From assembly GCA_902489955.1 (NCBI GenBank), contig CABUBY010000016.1, positions 1 through 22,455 on the forward strand: a DNA stretch of 22,455 nucleotides. The letters are read 5' to 3'. The translations under genes and the position numbers were made by a program. Below, one piece after another: positions 20,745 through 22,455 of the stretch; position 1 is the first letter of the stretch; each line of letters starts with the position of its first letter. The notes below the pieces were generated by a model that had not been told where the DNA came from, did not search any database, and saw only the letters and a program-made list of their open reading frames with translations. The DNA is from an uncultured Collinsella sp. Its GTDB lineage: Bacteria; Actinomycetota; Coriobacteriia; Coriobacteriales; Coriobacteriaceae.

Positions 20745-20772
20745 CTAGTCATTGGGTACCTAGTTATTGGGT
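20745..20772. repeat. Two-copy direct repeat
   Basis: CTAGTCATTGGGT (20745-20757) and CTAGTTATTGGGT (20760-20772), 12 of 13 identical, period 15 bp. Function unknown; adjacent to the carboxypeptidase terminator. Confidence 0.5.
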
Positions 20773-20773
20773 G

Positions 20774-20814
20774 AAAAAAGGGGACGCTGCGGATTGGTTC
20801 CGCGGCGTCCCCTT
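20774..20814 (-). terminator. Intrinsic terminator of the M32 carboxypeptidase gene
   Basis: AAGGGGACGCTGCGG (20778-20792) pairs with CCGCGGCGTCCCCTT (20800-20814) over 15 bp with one G-U and a 7-nt loop. On the minus strand the stem ends in TTTTTT (plus 20774-20779). It lies 24 nt after the stop. Confidence 0.9.
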
Positions 20815-20837
20815 TGCGTTGGCGTGTCGCCTAAGCT

Positions 20838-22421
20838 TTACAGCTCGTAGAGCGTGGTGAACTTGTCCTGCAGGTAGCTGCAGTAGTAGCGGGCATCGAA
20901 CGCCATGCCGCACGCGCCCTTGATGAGCTCCGGCGCGTCCTTGGCGCGGCCCCACTGCCAAATGTGCTCGCCCAGCCAGGCCCGGACGGGCGCCAGATCG
21001 CCGCTCGCGCAGGCACCGGTAAGGTCGATGCCGTCGCGGCACATGGCCGGCACGAACATGGCGTCGTAGGCGCTGCCCAGCGCATAGGTGGGGAAGTAAC
21101 CAAACGAGCCACCGCTCCAGTGTGTATCCTGCAGGCACCCGTGCGTGTCGTCAGGAACGGGAATGCCCAGGTACTCGTTCATAAAGCGATTCCAAAGTGC
21201 GGGGATGTCCTTGGCCGTGGCCTCGCCGGCAAACAGCATGCGCTCGATCTCGTAGCGCACCATAACGTGCAGCGGATAGGTGAGCTCGTCGGCCTCGGTG
21301 CGGATCAGCGAAGGCTGCGCGATGTTCACGGCGTGGTAGAGCGTGTCCTCGTCGACGTCGCCGTAGACCTCGGGTGCGTGGCGGCGCAGCACCTCGAGCA
21401 GCGGTCCCATAAAGGCGCGGCTGCGACCCACGGTGTTCTCGAAAAAGCGGCTCTGGCTCTCGTGGATGCCCATGGAGGTGCCGCCCTCAAGACAGGTGCG
21501 CGCATAGGCGGGATTGACGCCCAGCTCGTACATGGCGTGTCCCGCCTCGTGGATGATGCTGTAGACGTTGGAGATGCAATCGTCCTCGTAGATGTGTGTC
21601 GCGATGCGCGCGTCACCCACGGCAAAGCCCTCGCTAAACGGGTGCTCGGTAAAGGCAAGCGTGGTGTCGTTCAGGTTCAGGCCGACGAGCTTCATAAGGT
21701 CGAAGCTCATGGCGCGCTGGGCGGCCTCGGGCACGCGGGCGTGCAAAAAGTCGGCAGCGGGCTGCTGGCCGCGCTCGCCGATGGCGTGCACGAGCGGCAC
21801 GACCGTCGCCTTGACCTCATCGCAAAACGCATCGAAGCTCTCGGCAGAAAGGCCGCGCTCGTACTGGTCGAGCCAAACGTCGTATGGGTCGCGCTTGGGG
21901 TCCATGAGTTCGGCCTGATGCTTAAGTTGGGCGATGATTCTATCTACATAGGGCTCAAAACTCGCCCAGTCGTTGGCCGTCTTGGCCTTGTGCCACACGG
22001 CGTCGGCCTCGCAGGTGAGCCTGGTCCAGGCCTCGGCCTCCTCGGTAGGAATAACGCTTGCCTCGCGCTGGTCGCGGCCGAGCACGCGGATCTCGTCGAG
22101 CAGCTGCGGGTCGTCTACGTGTCCGCCTGCAACCGTCTCGCGTGCTAACGAGCGTACGAGCTCAACGGACTTCTCGCTGGTCAGCAGCTTGTGATGCTCG
22201 CCGGCAAGCGTGCCCATGGCGTCGGCACGGGCGGCAGCACCGTTGGCAGGAGCAATCGTCGCTCCATCGAACTCGGCAATCTTGAGCAGGTACTCGCGAG
22301 TCCACAGCTTGCCCTCGAGTTTGCGGAACTTTTTGACGGCCTTATCGACTTTAGCAGCCTTGACGCCCTTGGCAGCCTTTGCCACGGCGGCCTGGGCCTT
22401 CTTATCGAGTTTCTTTCCCAT
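20838..22421 (-). CDS. M32 family metallocarboxypeptidase (thermostable carboxypeptidase 1 type)
   Basis: A 527-residue cytoplasmic zinc carboxypeptidase releasing C-terminal residues from peptides. The zinc motif HEAGH (His291, Glu292, His295) and the third-ligand motif HESQSRFFEN (Glu321 region) are intact, as are the family segments DPYDVWLDQYERG (178-190) and IRTEADELTYPLHVMVRYE (family IRTEADExTY motif). Compared with ~500-residue relatives it has about 35 extra N-terminal residues rich in Lys and Ala (MGKKLDKKAQAAVAKAAKG), reminiscent of the basic tails seen on some actinobacterial proteins; role unknown. AAGGA lies about 8 nt before the ATG at 22421. It is convergent with glmM and has a strong terminator. 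Its promoter is beyond the window. Confidence 0.95.
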   Translation of the reverse strand: MGKKLDKKAQAAVAKAAKGVKAAKVDKAVKKFRKLEGKLWTREYLLKIAEFDGATIAPANGAAARADAMGTLAGEHHKLLTSEKSVELVRSLARETVAGGHVDDPQLLDEIRVLGRDQREASVIPTEEAEAWTRLTCEADAVWHKAKTANDWASFEPYVDRIIAQLKHQAELMDPKRDPYDVWLDQYERGLSAESFDAFCDEVKATVVPLVHAIGERGQQPAADFLHARVPEAAQRAMSFDLMKLVGLNLNDTTLAFTEHPFSEGFAVGDARIATHIYEDDCISNVYSIIHEAGHAMYELGVNPAYARTCLEGGTSMGIHESQSRFFENTVGRSRAFMGPLLEVLRRHAPEVYGDVDEDTLYHAVNIAQPSLIRTEADELTYPLHVMVRYEIERMLFAGEATAKDIPALWNRFMNEYLGIPVPDDTHGCLQDTHWSGGSFGYFPTYALGSAYDAMFVPAMCRDGIDLTGACASGDLAPVRAWLGEHIWQWGRAKDAPELIKGACGMAFDARYYCSYLQDKFTTLYEL

Positions 22422-22455
22422 ACCGTATCCTTAATCTCGCAGGCCGAGCGCCGCA

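Overview
The window (about 60% GC) looks like a chromosomal segment of a gut coriobacterium, most probably Collinsella or a close relative. This is inferred from gene content, GC and remembered protein families, not from a search. Only the oxygen-independent class III ribonucleotide reductase (nrdD, nrdG) is visible, together with a PerR-like regulator and an actinobacterial-style sulfur leader peptide, which fits an anaerobic lifestyle. There is no prophage, insertion sequence, CRISPR array or obvious genomic island. It is a housekeeping segment with unusually elaborate intergenic structure.

Left third (1-5832): the 5' part of an exported protein gene runs off the left edge on the minus strand. 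Next is metY (O-acetylhomoserine sulfhydrylase, minus), with a good promoter, a roughly 177-nt leader holding a 17-codon peptide ORF with a perfect Shine-Dalgarno, and a hairpin over the end of that ORF. A LysR regulator is divergent from it. The plus strand continues with rnhA, a Gfo/Idh/MocA oxidoreductase translationally coupled to an acylphosphatase, and a PerR-like Fur-family regulator with a dyad on its own -10.

Middle (5848-12047): a Cof-type HAD phosphatase (minus); a two-gene minus-strand operon of a SlyD-type FKBP isomerase and a UreE-like protein that lacks the usual metal-binding histidine; a divergent M19 membrane dipeptidase; a YgjP-type zinc peptidase starting at TTG; then a minus-strand folate cluster folE - HD hydrolase - folB, preceded by nrdG. 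The HD gene lies between the enzymes that make dihydroneopterin triphosphate and consume dihydroneopterin, so it is a candidate for the missing dephosphorylation step.

Right part (12048-22421): two large inverted-repeat elements separate nrdG from nrdD. nrdD has a promoter bracketed by two NrdR-box-like sites spaced 32 bp centre to centre. Then come tRNA-Val(GAC) with promoter and terminator, an EamA/DMT transporter, a large membrane-anchored DUF4012 protein, glmM with a hairpin at its probable transcript 5' end, and an M32 metallocarboxypeptidase. Three long hairpins fill the gap between the convergent glmM and carboxypeptidase genes.

No large undescribed multi-gene system is evident. The strongest leads are the metY leader peptide, the folE-HD-folB arrangement, the UreE-like/SlyD-like pair and the long inverted-repeat elements.
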